The notes beneath the pieces were generated by a model. The model had not been told where the DNA came from and made no database searches. It saw nothing but the letters and a program-made list of their open reading frames with translations. From Warburgia ugandensis (taxonomy: Eukaryota > Streptophyta > Magnoliopsida > Canellales > Canellaceae): 64,000 nucleotides of DNA. The first letter of the stretch is position 1. Every line of letters begins with the position of its first letter. The translations under genes and the position numbers were made by a program. The stretch covers positions 44,519,880 through 44,583,879 of the forward strand of contig CP141132.1 in the NCBI GenBank assembly GCA_035236585.1, given 5' to 3'. Positions 11,713 through 24,156 of this stretch are shown here, in pieces.

Positions 11713-12440
11713 CACTACTATTGCGATGGGTTTATAAGATGGTTAAAAATAGCTATAAAAGATGGCTACCAAATTGTCTTATACCCAGACATCTTATAAA
11801 ATGAAAACCCATATAAGACGATTCTATGACCTATCTTATATTAAAGATATTATAAGACTAGGTTGAATAACTATCTTATATAGGTTAACTTATATAAGAT
11901 AGTTCCCCAAAACCCATCTTATAAATATGAACAAATATAGGACGGTTCCTAAATAATCGTCCTATATATATATTTCTAATAAAGGACAGTTATCCAATAA
12001 CTATCCTATAAAACTGTATAATAAAGGATTATAGGAAATCCATCCTATATAGATCTGTACATAGAATGGTTATTAAAAAACCATCCTATATGCTGATAAA
12101 TAAAGGATGGTTATTTAAAAATCATCCTATATAGATCTGTATACAGGATGGTTATTGAAAAATTATCCCATATAGATCAGTATATAGGATGATTTTTGAA
12201 TGACCATCCTATATACAGATCTATATAGGATGGTACGAAACTATATAGGATGATTTTTGAATAACTGTCCTATGAATAGATCTATATAGGATGGTTTTTG
12301 AATAACCATTCTATATTTATCACTACATAGGATGGTTTTCTAAAAACCATCCTATATTTATAAGTATATAGGATGATTTTTCAAAAATTGTCCTATATTT
12401 TATGAGAAATGTAGGATGGTTTTTCAAAAATCATCTTATA
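11713..12440. repeat. Left CACTA terminal and subterminal repeat array
   Basis: After CACTACTA, about 15 to 20 units of the type TATAGGATGGTTTTTGA / AAACCATCCTATAT follow in both orientations, about 35-45 bp apart. Early units are of the form CTTATATAAGA. Such arrays are the transposase-binding zones of CACTA elements. The same motif family occurs at the right end (36720-37088). Confidence 0.9.
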
Positions 12441-12909
12441 TTGCTTATACTTTCTTCACAAATCATGCGCTCATTTGTTGGTTTATGTTTATACATTGTT
12501 CCAATAGCTTCTGAATTTCAACACTTCATTTGTGGAGACTACAAATCATTTTATAGAATACATTCATGCACATCCAACATTTCCAACATTCCACATCGAA
12601 CTTCTCCATACTTCTTAGTGAAATAAAGAAAATATACACATATTTAAATTAAGGAAAAGGAATATATGCATCCAATGAGTGCAATTGTAAAATATATATC
12701 TGTGATAAAATTGATACATGCTCAATAACATTAGATATCTACAAATTAGAAGTCAAAAGATATTCAATCCATTCCATTCTAATGTCATCTCTGTCTAATT
12801 GGGAGTAACTCTTGTCCCCAAATCAACTTACAAGACAAAAAATATTACATCAATTGAGACATTATTGTTGGAGTCATTTAAGAGATGTAGAAAACTACAA
12901 GAATTATTG

Positions 12910-15900
12910 TTAGTCAATTATATGTACCTTTCTCAATTGGGAGATAGTAAATCCTTCTTCAATAAGAGTTATCATATATTTGATAATGTAATACCCATAC
13001 TCCCAATTAGATTGTTGTCTAAGGCACTGCACAATAAAGTCAACAAGTCATAAGGTTCAAATATCATACATAATTATAAGTCTATAGGTTATAGGGTTAT
13101 ACTAAAGAATAGTAAACCTTACCTGGACTCTTTTCCAAGTCAGTTCTGTTGGATGGCTAATATTTTCCATCTCAACCCATTTATACCATGAACTGTACAT
13201 ATATAAGTAAAAGCATTATATATGAATAAAGGGGATATTTATCAATTATCCAACTATTGTAATGAATAAAATAAAAGTATAACTTACTTATTGATCAATT
13301 CCATCAGCTAGCAAAAATGTGTGCTCCATAAGAATAAAAAAATATTGCAATTTCTCCATGCACATCCAAAGCTAGTAGCATCTAATGGGACCTATATACA
13401 TAATCAATTGATTGAAACTTAACAAACTTAACTTATATGTGTGTGTGTGTGTGGAATGGTAGCAAGACATGTGATAACTTACCCACTATTGCATGGAATC
13501 AGTAAGGCTTGCCCATTGTCACAATCTAATAACCCAAATTTGATATCTTTTATTTGTTTCTCCTTGGGAAAATGCTCCTTTAGACTAGAGACAACACCAG
13601 GGTCAAGGAATTTGTAAACTTCCTTGAACTCTAATCTTTGAAATTTATAATGCAAAGACCTACATAAACTTATTGTCAAATACTTATGTTGTCTTGTTAA
13701 TAAGTAATGTCAAAATTGATTCTTAATAGAGTAACTACATGACATACCCAATATAAACAATGATGTCCATGCATTCCAACTGAGCCATATTACATATGGC
13801 TAAGAGGTCCTCAACAGTGTCATGTACAAGCACACCAACCTCTATCCTTACACAACTAATTTTGATATCTTCGTTGAGTAGTCTCTATAGTCCCCTTAGG
13901 AAAGTAGGTGTGTTGGGTGGAACCTGCACCTGATCAGTACACTATAGATGTAATTTTTCATAAATTAGTAAAGAATATATATATATATATATATATGAAG
14001 AATCAAGGAGATTCAATTTTATACTAAGAGTAGACATAAATAACTAAGATGGGCAATTGGTACACTGACATTTGTTATCGGGGAGGTCAACCTAAATGGC
14101 TCCTTGTGCTTCTTCTGGCTAACATTACAATGCAAATAGTATTAAAAAATTTAGCTCATGTATTATTATTGTTGAACACGATATAGTGATACTGTACACA
14201 TACCTTGGAAATCATTATTTTGATATACCTCTCCAACCAAGCTACATGATATCCAATTGCATCCCCAACAATATGGATATCATCCACTTCTACAGGAAAT
14301 GGTAGGGGGCATTTGGTTGGATGGCAGCAATAATGCACACAGGCTTAGTATGTGGATGCATCAACTTGCCATGAAGCATGATAGAAAATGCCTCGCATAG
14401 TGCATCCATAGCGACAAAGTTCTCAGCTGTATGGAGCTATAGCATGCATTGACCCACTTGCAAATTAGACATCACCTATACATAAAAATAAATGAAGATT
14501 ACTATGACATGAAAAAGAAAAAAGGAAAGCATGTCAATAAATACCTCCTTCATTGGGACATCTCCTTCAAACTGTTGCTTGTCCATCCCTTCATTAGATG
14601 GAGGAGTGCAGCTATTGTAAGATGGGGGTCCAGGGGGAATGTCTTGATTTAGACCTTTGAAACCCCAAGATTCCTTGAAGAGATTGTTCCTTACCTTTGC
14701 ATATAGCTCATTCAACATATTCTCCTTCCATGATTCCATGTCCTCTATTAGTGGATTTCTTCTAGTTTGCAAGAACTTGGAAGGAACCACACTGCGCCCT
14801 TGGCCCCTTACTTGGCCAAGGTGCTCCTCTTTGTTTCCCATAGCCATGTACAGGATGTCCCCCTTTCAAGCAGTGCTGCTTGGAGTCCCTGTAGTGCCAT
14901 TTTCTTAGGTCAACTCTTCCTGCACATTCAATTAATACAACATATGATTCAAGAGATGCAAAAAATAGACAAGCAAAACCACTTACAATTCTCGAAGCGC
15001 CTAAGGCAACATTTTCATCAGTAAAGGTCTAGGAGTTACCCTTTTGAATGTGCCATTTTCCAAAGAAGGGCGTGATCAATGGGATCTATGGTCCCAGATT
15101 TCTTTTGCTATTAAGAGATACATTACTTTAAAGTTAATGATAAAAATATTTACGTATAGTTAGCTAGAATTGAGTTGTCACATACTTACTTCTTGTTCTT
15201 CTAACCATGTGTAACCTATCATAGAGAGGTGGTGTTGCATATGATTGGTTGCATGCACCATTTGTCCTTTAGCATGCTTTGCCTACACATGAAAGGAACA
15301 TGTAATGAAGCATAATGGACTTGAAATTTAGAGAAATCAAGCTTTGGGCTACCTTATAATTACCTCAAAATTTGAAGATAGGAGGGTCTATACAAATTCA
15401 TTCCATACACCTTGGTCAATGATGCTGGAACACAACTCAGGGGCTATGTAGAGTGTAGATGGATCATTAGCATTTGTAAGTATACACTTCCTTGCTAGAT
15501 CACTCTTCCATTTCATCCATTGTTTGTCAGCCCCATGTAGAGCATTCTTCTTATACTCATCAGAGACATCCAAAGCAAAGTACAAAGTAAAAACAAACAT
15601 TAGTCCATTTGAACTAAAACACGATAAGGCACATTGTTGATGTTTTTTGCAAGTGGACATGCTATTGTGGTATAGCTAATGCAGGTATGGGTTGATCCCA
15701 TAGGGACACACTTTTAGAAATTGGAGTTTTTAATAAAATTTAATCATTTAAAAATTAAAATTAATTGACAAAAATTAACAGAAAGAGAAATTATACTTCA
15801 AATATAATTTATCAATGAGAATTACAGAAGTTCAATACAAGAAGAAAGAAAATTAACTAAAGAAATAAGAAATTCCACATCCCTGGACTATTTATTTTTA

Positions 15901-18003
15901 ATTTCTTTAGATTTGGGCTAGTAAACTTTGATCATACTCCATCAACATCTTTTTGGTACTCCTGATTGACGATCCACTGGTTGGATTAGGTAGATTTCAG
16001 AAATGCTAAGAGATCTGGCCTAGATAAGAATTTGGGGAATTGGACAGTTTAGATCACTTTCTAGAGTTCAAATTAAAGATCAGAGATATTAATCATGCTA
16101 ATGGATGTCCTCATAATGATGTCTAAAAATTAATTGAAAATTTGATCTAAAACAGAGGAGGAATTAATGTTAACCTGTTGGTTTAAACTAAACTGTTGAT
16201 TCGGTTATGCTTAAATCAAACAAAATTTAATTTCTAAAATTATCTGAGAATAGCATAAAATCTGGATAAGCAAAACATGAATAGGGAAAATGACAAAATA
16301 GATTAAAAGACAAAGAAGGATGCAAATAGGATTCCAATTTTTATCCTAAGGGTATTTTTGGAATTTTCTTAAAAAATTGGTTTTAAATGAAAACTAGTAA
16401 AAACCCAACGAGGAAGAAAGCTAGAGATGATGGGGATGGCTGGAGAAGGACGCCACTGGTGGTGCCTGGCTGTGGTGCTGTAAACTGGAGTAGAGAAGGA
16501 CGTCTGGGGAGAAGAACTGTAGAGGGAAAGAGGGGCGTAACAGAGGTAGTTCGGCTAGTTGGGTGCGTTCAGAGAGGATGTCACCTGTGGAGGTCTGTCC
16601 ATCTAAGGTAGTGACAGTGGCGAAGATTGGGTGGGGGGGCCAAGGGAAAACCGTGGGAAAACCCGTGTCAAGTTTTCTCCGATGAAGATGTTGAGCTAGG
16701 TAGCTGCCTGTGCTAATGCGTGGAAGATGACAAAGATAAAGGCAGCCAGTTTGTGCGTGGAAAAGAACTGGGCACATCGTTGGGTGGAGGGGTTGATTGG
16801 CAGGGGAGATAGGGAGTGTTTCTCTACTCTGGAGGTTGGGGTCAGTGACGATGATGGGAGTGGAGCGAAGTAGATGCCTGGTGTGATGAAAGAATCAAGA
16901 GAGAGATGGGATGGGGTGAAGCTGGTGATTTGGTTTCATTGGTGTTGAGGAAGGGGAACTCGTCCGGCTAGGTTGGTGAAGAACTGGGGTGTTTGGGTTG
17001 TGGTGAGGAAGTGGATCAGGTAAGGTGGTGTGTGAAAAAAATAAGAGAGGAGTTTAAGACAGGCCGGTGAAGGGAAACAAAAGCAGAGGGAAAAGAAAGG
17101 GAAACTCAACAAAGAAATAGCCAAGGAGTTGGGGGAAAACGAAAATGATGAATGCCCAAGAAAGAAGAAAAGAAAAACAATGACAAACAAAACTAAGGAA
17201 AGTAAACTCCAACTCCCAAAAACACTCTCCACTCTCCTACAGCTTTTTCCCTCTTTATAACTTTCCCTCCTTCCTAATTCTCCTCCTCTTTCCTTTAAGA
17301 GTTAGTTTCCTATTAGGAAACTTTCTGTTCTTCTAAATTAGGACTCCTCTTCTATTAAGCAACCTTCAAATTTTGCTTTGTTAGAGATCTGGTCCATTCA
17401 TTGCTCTCTTGATTCATCTACACCATTGAATATCGATCTGAGCCATCCAACCCTCCTTTAGTTGATCTGCAAGGCCAAAGACTACATTAGAGTCATCTAA
17501 ACCATACATTAAGCATCCACTTAGCTCAATTGACCATCTAACTATTAATTTTGACAATTTACGGTTGGATGGTCAATTGGAGCTATATTTTATATTTTAT
17601 CCAAAAATTACCAAATTAATGAGTTAGATGGTCTAATTAAATGCTAAACTAGGGATCTTTTAGCCAAAATTAAACACTTAACACACATATTATGTTGTAC
17701 TTAGCAAGAATTTACAAAACTTCACCATCTCTTAAATTGCATCCTTTATTGATGGTGACACATATCTCCATTCATTAACTAAGACTGGCACCACACTCCT
17801 AACAGTATAGCAAACAAAACTAGTATAAGAACGTGCATTGCTACTTATCGCCTACCCTTTACTATTGAACTGTACCTTCTCTCTTATTCCCTTTGACTTT
17901 ATCTTAATAATATGCTTCATTTTTGTTGGCCCTCTACCTTTTTCTTAATGGGCATACTTGTGCTCCACTAATCTTCATGATGCTCACTCTTTTCATGTTC
18001 CAT
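12910..18003 (-). pseudogene. CACTA second gene: Transposase_24-like plus Ulp1 (C48) protease-like domain
   Basis: Multi-exon gene read right to left. A possible start at 18003 gives MEHEKSEHHED. The Transposase_24-like part is seen at 15388-15600 (SDEYKKNALHGADKQWMKWK, then ARKCILTNAN), at 15195-15290 (KHAKGQMVHATNHMQ) and near 15020-15080. A linker is at 14540-14847. The Ulp1-like part has LECMDIIVYIG (13745-13940), FKEVYKFLDPG and FGLLDCDNGQALLIPCNSG (13679-13480), HxMLLALDVHGEIA (about 13390-13308), WYKWVEMENISHPTELTWK (13194-13123) and CLRQQSNWEYGYYIIKYM (13026-12910). Introns are short, with GT/AG borders. Two lesions hit the protease core: TAG replaces the Trp codon after His, and Tyr stands where the catalytic Cys should be. 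A 2.1-kb LTR also interrupts the gene. Exon borders are approximate. Confidence 0.75.
15675..17804 (-). mobile_element. Tat-like LTR insertion in the CACTA gene, minus orientation
   Basis: The interrupted gene reads up to GTATAGC on both sides: GTATAGCTAA (15670-15679) and GTATAGCAAA (17805-17814). This suggests a target duplication of at least GTATA. On the minus strand it begins TGTTAGGAGTGTGG and, 117 bp later, shows TGTTAAGTGTTTAATTTTGG, close to the Tat LTR start at 61373. It ends with ATGGGATCAACCCATACC. No coding domain is seen. 16380-17230 is GC-richer and purine-rich on the plus strand. The exact borders are uncertain because no canonical CA end falls at the left junction. Confidence 0.6.
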
Positions 18004-18113
18004 TTTGCCCGTGCAAGTTAACACAATACATTTAGAATATAACAACATATATATTGGTTTAGAAAATACCACCATCTAAGTGCATAGATGGTGTGCATAG
18101 ATGATCAATTGGA

Positions 18114-19335
18114 AGCATTTACAAGCATTAAAGAAGCACAAAATAAATGCATCATATATAGTAAAAAATGCATGTAAAAATGCATATTCAAGTAACTTTT
18201 TGCATATCATCTTGAATGAAACATCAAAATCTAAGACATGGGTCTTCTTAAAGGCTATCTAGAATGATCATAATCAAGTATTTACAAGCATTAAAGAAGC
18301 ACAAAATCAGTATCATATATAGTAAAAAGTGCATAGAAAAAATGCATATTGAAGCAACATTTTGCATGCCTTATTGAATGAAACATCAAAATCTATGACA
18401 TGGGGCTTCTTAAACTCAATGGAGGCTATCTAGAATGATCATAATCAATCATGTACAAGCATTAAAGCAGGGAAAAATCATCAACATATACAGTAAAAAA
18501 TGCATGGTAAAAATGCATATTGAAGTAACATTTTGCATGCCGTGTTGAATGAAACATCAAAATCTAAGACATGGGGCTTGTTCAACTCAATGGAGGCTAT
18601 ATAGAATGATCATAATAAAGCATTTACAAGCATTAAAGAAGCATAAAATTAGCAACATGTACAGTAAAAAATGCATGGTAGAAACATATATTCAAGCAAC
18701 ATTTTACATGCCTTGTTGAATGAAACATCAAAATCTAAAACATAGGTCTACTTAAACTTAATGGAGGCTATATAGGATAATCATAATCAAGCATTTACAA
18801 GCATAAAAGAAGTACAAATTCAGCAACATATACAATAAAAAAAACATGGTAAAAATGCATATTCAAGCAACATTTTGAATGCCTTATTGAATGAAACATC
18901 ATAATCTAAAACACGGGTCTTCTTAAATTCAATGGAGGCTATCTAAAATGATTATAATCAAGTATTTACAAGCATTAAAGAAGCACAAAATTAACAACAT
19001 ATAAAGTAAAGAATGCATGGTAAAAATGCATATTGAACCAACATTTTGCATGCCTTGTTGAATGAAACATCAAAATCTAAAACATGGGTCTTCTTAAATT
19101 CAATGGAGGCTATCTAGAATGATTATAATCAAGTATTTACAAGCATTAAAGAAGCACAAAATTAACAACATATAAAGTAAAGAATGCATGGTAAAGATGC
19201 ATATTCAACTAACATTTTGCATGCCTTGTTGAATGAAACATCAAAATCTAAAACATGGGTCTTCTTAAATTCAATGGAGGCTATCTAGAATGATCATTAT
19301 CAAGAATTTACAAACATTAAAGAAGCACAAAATAA
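18114..19335. repeat. 171-bp tandem repeat, about seven units
   Basis: The marker ATTTACAAGCATTA (ATGTACAAGCATTA in the third unit) begins at 18117, 18280, 18451, 18622, 18793, 18964, 19135 and 19306. The spacing is 163, then 171 six times. Each unit also has AAAATGCAT, CATTTTGCATGCC, GAATGAAACATCAAAATC and AATGGAGGCTATCTAGAATG. The first unit lacks a 9-bp AAACTCAAT-type stretch. The array lies between the 3' end of the TNP2 gene and the start of the Transposase_24/Ulp1 gene. Confidence 0.95.
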
Positions 19336-19416
19336 AAAAATGAGAGTGATCCAACCTAATGAGAGAAAACTAATACTCTTTCTTGTTCTTGTTCTCCTTC
19401 TTCTTCTTCTCCTCAA

Positions 19417-19670
19417 GTGAGTATAGGATGATTTTTAGAACCGTCCTTTATTGACATGAATATTGGATAGTTTTTTTTATAAAAAAAATCCTATATTTTG
19501 ATGAATATAGGATGATTATTTAAAAATTGTTCTATATATTAATAATTATATAAGATGGGTTTTAAAGAAACATCCTATATTAATGGTCACTTTGCCTGCG
19601 AAACAGTTCCCCGCTTAAGTTTTTGTTTGAATACTAAAAGATAGTTTATTAATAACCATCTTATATGAAT
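19417..19670. repeat. Internal island of CACTA subterminal-type motifs
   Basis: At least five decayed units of the TATAGGATGATTTTT / ATCCTATATT type lie between the two CACTA genes, more than 7 kb from the left end and 17 kb from the right end. They may be a former element end or internal transposase-binding sites. Confidence 0.75.
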
Positions 19671-19861
19671 TAAAGTTGTTTTACAAGTTAATTGAAATCT
19701 TAAAATCTTAAAAAACTTTGAAGTGCATAGGTTATCCCATGATTTATTTCATTCAGGTATAATCAAAGTTTGGCATGACACACAATGTGTAAAGTTCAAT
19801 TGATTAATTAAATCATTTTTCATACATCACATGATACAAACACATGCACTTTAATTTGTCC

Positions 19862-22188
19862 CCTCATATACAATCAGATTCTACGTATGCACCCTCCTCA
19901 CCAGCAGCACACACATAATCCATCCCACTCTCCCCTATTAGATTGATCGATGCATTATTGTAATGATTGACGGGTAATCAATTAACATGTCATTTGGGTT
20001 ATCATCACCATAGAAGTCCTTTGGAGAGGCTAATAAAACAATTGACCATCTCATATCATGTCCATCTTGTACTAAAAATACCTATTTTGCTTGATATATC
20101 AAAATAAACTGGTCATTTTGATAATCGATCTTATTGAGGTCAACCAATATCAAGTCGTGGGCATTGGTTCTATGTTATCTTTGTTGTGTTCCACCCAATT
20201 GTATTTAAACACAACTATAGTTCCATATGTATAATTCTGTTCCCATATCTCATGTATAAACCCGTAATAAGTATTGTTAGCTACAATTGGATTGTTGTCC
20301 TTTGAACTTGAAAAGAAAGTGGCTTTAACAACTAAGCTAGCACCACTACCTTGTTGTGCTCTTAACTTAATACGGTTTTTTGTGTGAAAGCGATAATCAT
20401 TGATGGCATATCCAAAATACTTTATTACTTCTGGTAAAGGTCCCATTACCAACCAACCCAAGCATTCAAAAATACTATGACCTAGAACATCTCACCAATC
20501 TAAAACCTATATGTAATAATATATTAATTAAAATGTTTAATTAATGTATTTGTGCATATATTATATATATTATACAAATTAATTAATTAATTCATCATAG
20601 AGCACTATTTAATTTAATTAAATAACTTCTCATGAAGCCAAGTCGTGAAGGAACGACAATGCTCATCTTGCAGCCACTTCTCTTTCTATGAATCTCTTGG
20701 ATATCTCTCTTTTAGGAAGTCAATGTGCATGCTACACAACGATCAGAGATGAAAATTATATAACATGCTTGTTGTTAAACTTTAGGAATATCAATGATTC
20801 AATTAATTAATATCAAAGAAATCAGCAAAGAGAGAAAATTAATGACGTACTCAATGTATGGTTGAACTTCATCAATATTAATATTTCGCAAGATGTAAAG
20901 CTATGTTGCTCCCGTTCCTTATGATCAACAGTTGGCATACGACCATTGGATAGAGGTTCACCAACTCATGGATCAATTAACACACCTGAATGTTTCTTTC
21001 TTGATATTCTAATAGCATCCACTACTGATAAATACTCAATGCAAAACTCAACCACTTATTTTGCAATGTAACATTTGGCAATACACCCCTCTAGCCTATT
21101 ATGATTTCATACATACCCTTTTAACACCTTCATGTACCTTTTAAATGGGTACATCCAACACAAATAAAGAAGTCCACACAATCTAACCTCATCAATGAGG
21201 TGCATTGTTAAGTGTACCATGATATCGAATAAGGATGGTGGAAAGATTGTCTCGAGCTTACATAAGGTTATCACTAAATGCTCCTTAATTTCTTATAATT
21301 TAGAAGTATCCACCACTTTCTTGCACAATGAATTAAACAAGTAGTAGAATTTAATAATAAATCCTCTAACTTTATCTGGTAGCACTGAATGTTTTGCTAT
21401 GGGCAGAAGTTCTTGCATCAATGCATGACAATGAGACTTCATCCCTAATAGTTTCAGTTGTTCTATAGATACAATGTTTCTAAAGCTTGAAGAGTACCCA
21501 TCTGGAACATTGATATCTAACAAGGTTTTACACACTATTCTTCTCTCCTTTCTGCTAAGCATATAATTTTCTTTAGGCAAGTATGTTCCTTAGCTACCCA
21601 TCTCTTGCAATTGTAACCTTCTCTTCAAACCCATTATCATGAGATCCATTCAAGTCATAAGTCCATCTTTTGTTTCTCAGAGCATGTTGAGTAAGGTACC
21701 TGTCAAGCCTTCACAGACATTTTTCAGACATTTTTCTTAGTGTGCATGACATCAAGCACATGCCACATGTGTAGGGATTTCCAATATCCTTTTAAAGAAT
21801 ATTGACTTCTTCTTCCAACAGCTTCTAAAGTTGCTTTCTTTTGTACACGAAGTTGCCTTCTTCTTCTTCCCCATGACACATCAAGGTTCTTAACTTATTC
21901 CAACACTCTTCATCCAATCAACCTCTTTGGAGGTCTCCTAGTCTCCACACTACCATCAAATTCTCCCTTTTTAAAATAGTATGGATGGTTTCTATGGCCT
22001 AGGAATTCCATCTTCCTACCATGTTGAAGTCGTGTGGCACAATTTTGGTCACTACAAATAGGATAGGCATTGTATCCCTTCACTGTGCATCTAACCAAAT
22101 TACTGTACGCAGGAAAGTCGCTAATTGTCCATAGTAGCACAGCCTTAAGGGTGAATGACTCTTTCTTGTATGCACTAATCAAGCTTTC
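19862..22188 (-). pseudogene. TNP2-type CACTA transposase, C-terminal part
   Basis: Read right to left. The Transposase_21 (TNP2) end reads LLWTISDFPAYSNL, GYNAYPICSDQNCATRLQHG, GHRNHPY, then WKSLHMWHVLDVMH near 21745. DUF4218 follows (21580-20900): CKTLLDINVPDGYSSSFRN, LGMKSHCHALMQELLPIA, then a FPPSLFDIMVHLTMHLIDE-type stretch and WMYPFKRYMKVLKGYV. DUF4216 is next (20461-20040): FHTKNR, NTYYGFIHEIWEQNY, VVFKYNWVEHNKD, then HDLILVDLNKIDYQND. The tail runs to about 19862. Stops and shifts are frequent. The 5' part is cut at 22188 by a gypsy element; the N-terminal half lies beyond it at 30060-36260. Confidence 0.85.
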
Positions 22189-22464
22189 TGTAATGACTCA
22201 AAATTTTAAGATATTCTTATTTGATAATAGTAACCCTCTTTCAATCACAGTGTTTGTAATTTACAAAACTTTTATATCTTATCTATTTTTGAAAATAATT
22301 ATATTGGACAAGTGGATAAATGTTCTATTTTATTTAAAATATGTAAAGAGAGAATTTGTGAAAATATCTCCATAACTAGATTCTATTTGAGAAATGGAAT
22401 TCAATGCCTTAAAGAATACTAAAAAAGGAGTTCGTATGAAAAAGTTATGTGTTGGAAGATGAAG
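22189..22464 (+). mobile_element. 5' LTR remnant of the chromovirus-type element
   Basis: It starts TGTAATGACTCAAAATTTTA as at 27613 and stays colinear through TTGGAAGATGAAG. It then jumps straight into reverse transcriptase coding sequence. The remaining 2.1 kb of LTR, seen in the 3' copy, is gone. Confidence 0.85.
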
Positions 22465-24156
22465 ATGTCTTTTCCAAGATCGATTTAGATGTGGACATCA
22501 CCAACTTAAAGTCAAGGAGGAAGTTATTCCAAAGACAACATTCAGAACCAGATACAAACACCATGAGTTTAGAGTGATGTCCTTTGGACTAATAAATGCA
22601 CTAGCCACATTTATGGATCTTATGAACCGAGTATTCAAAGCCTATCTAGACAAATTTGTTATAGTATTTGTGGATGATATTTTGATCTACTCAAAAAATC
22701 TTGAGGACCATAGGGAACATCTAAGAGTAGTACTGAATATACTTAGAACACACAAATTGTATGCAAAGTTTAATAAGTGTGAATTTTGGTTGGAAGCAGT
22801 GAATTTTCTGGGTCATGTTATTTCTAAAAATGGCATTGTAGTCGACTTAGCAAAAGTTGAAGCTATGGAAAAATGGAGTACACCTAAGATAGTGACAAAA
22901 ATAAGGAGTTTTCTAGGGCTTGCGGGATATTACTATAGATTTATTGAAGGATTTTCATGCAATGCCTCACCCTTGACCAAATTAACAAAAAAGGATGGAA
23001 AGTTTAAGTGGGATGAGGCATGCAAAGAGAGTTTTTAAGAATTAAAAAGGAAGTTAACCACTGCACTAGTACTTACTCTACCATCTGGAAGTGGAGGATT
23101 CGAGATCTATAGTGATGCTTCTAGAAAAAGACTAGGATATGTGCTTATGCAAAATGGAAAAGTAATCGCCTATGCCTCTTGACAAATGAAAAAGCATGGG
23201 GTCAATTTTCTAACCCATGACTTGGAGCTTGCTGCAATAGTCTTTGCCTTAAAGATCTAGAGACACTATTTGTATGGAGAAAAATTTGAAGTTTTCACAG
23301 ATCACAAAAGTCTTAAGTACATCTTTTCACAACAAAACTTGAACATGCAACAGAGGAGATGGATGGAGTATTTGAAGGAGTATGACTTTTTCATTCAATA
23401 CCATCTAGGGAAGGCTAATATAGTAGCAGATGCCTTGAGTAGAAAGGCACAAGGAATGTGTGCAAGTTTACTTTCCAAAAAGATGGAAGTTATTACAAGA
23501 GATAATAGAATGCAGACCAAAAATAGGTCATGGGAGGTCCTTTATAGCAAAATTGACTATGAGATCCACTATCAATGAGAAAGTTAGGCAGATGCAAAAG
23601 GATGACTCTGAAATACAAGCATTAGTTGGAAAACCAAGACTTGTCAAGGAGACAGATGATAGTGTTCGCATCAATCTAGGTACATTGTTCATCCTAGTCG
23701 AAGAAAGATGCATCAAGACTTGAAGAGACACTTCTAGTGGAATGGTATGAAAAGGGATGTAGGAGAATTTGTAGCACGATGCTTGACTTGTCAACAAGTT
23801 AAGGCTAAACACCAAAGACTGGTAGGATTGTTACAACCACTTGAGCTACCAGAATGGAAGTGGGACTATATTACGATGGACTTCATATTAGGACTACCTA
23901 AGACATCTAGGGGACATGATATGCTATGAGTAATCATTGATCGACTAACCAAAATGGCGTATTTTCTCCCAATCAGACAAAATCAATCCACTGACAGCTT
24001 GTCTCAATTGTATATTAAGGAAGTGGTAAGTTTGCACAGAATACCACTCAGCATTATTTCTGATAGAGACAGTCATTTTACCTCACAATTATGGAAGTCA
24101 GTACAGAAGTCATTGGGATCTTCATTAAATTTCAGCACAACTTTTCATCCTCAATC
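22465..24156 (+). pseudogene. gypsy pol, part 1: reverse transcriptase, RNase H, integrase
   Basis: The domain order is clear. RT starts inside the palm: [15 protein letters not shown], then [20 protein letters not shown], the active-site region [10 protein letters not shown] near 22667, then [19 protein letters not shown] and [16 protein letters not shown]. RNase H: IYSDASRKRLGYVL (about 23098) and FTDHKSLKYIFSQQNLNMQQ, with ADALSRK at its end. Integrase: the zinc-binding Cys pair CLTC near 23782, TMDFILGLPKTSRG (first Asp), then SIISDRDSHFTS (second Asp), ending at TTFHPQ. Stops at 23036, 23180, 23260, 23576 and 23926, plus shifts, make it inactive. The YVDD motif of the family reads FVDD here. 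Confidence 0.92.

Noticed and set aside
18114..19335. CRISPR-like spacing of repeats
   Set aside because: The whole 171-bp unit is repeated with no unique spacers, in plant transposon DNA; it is a tandem repeat.
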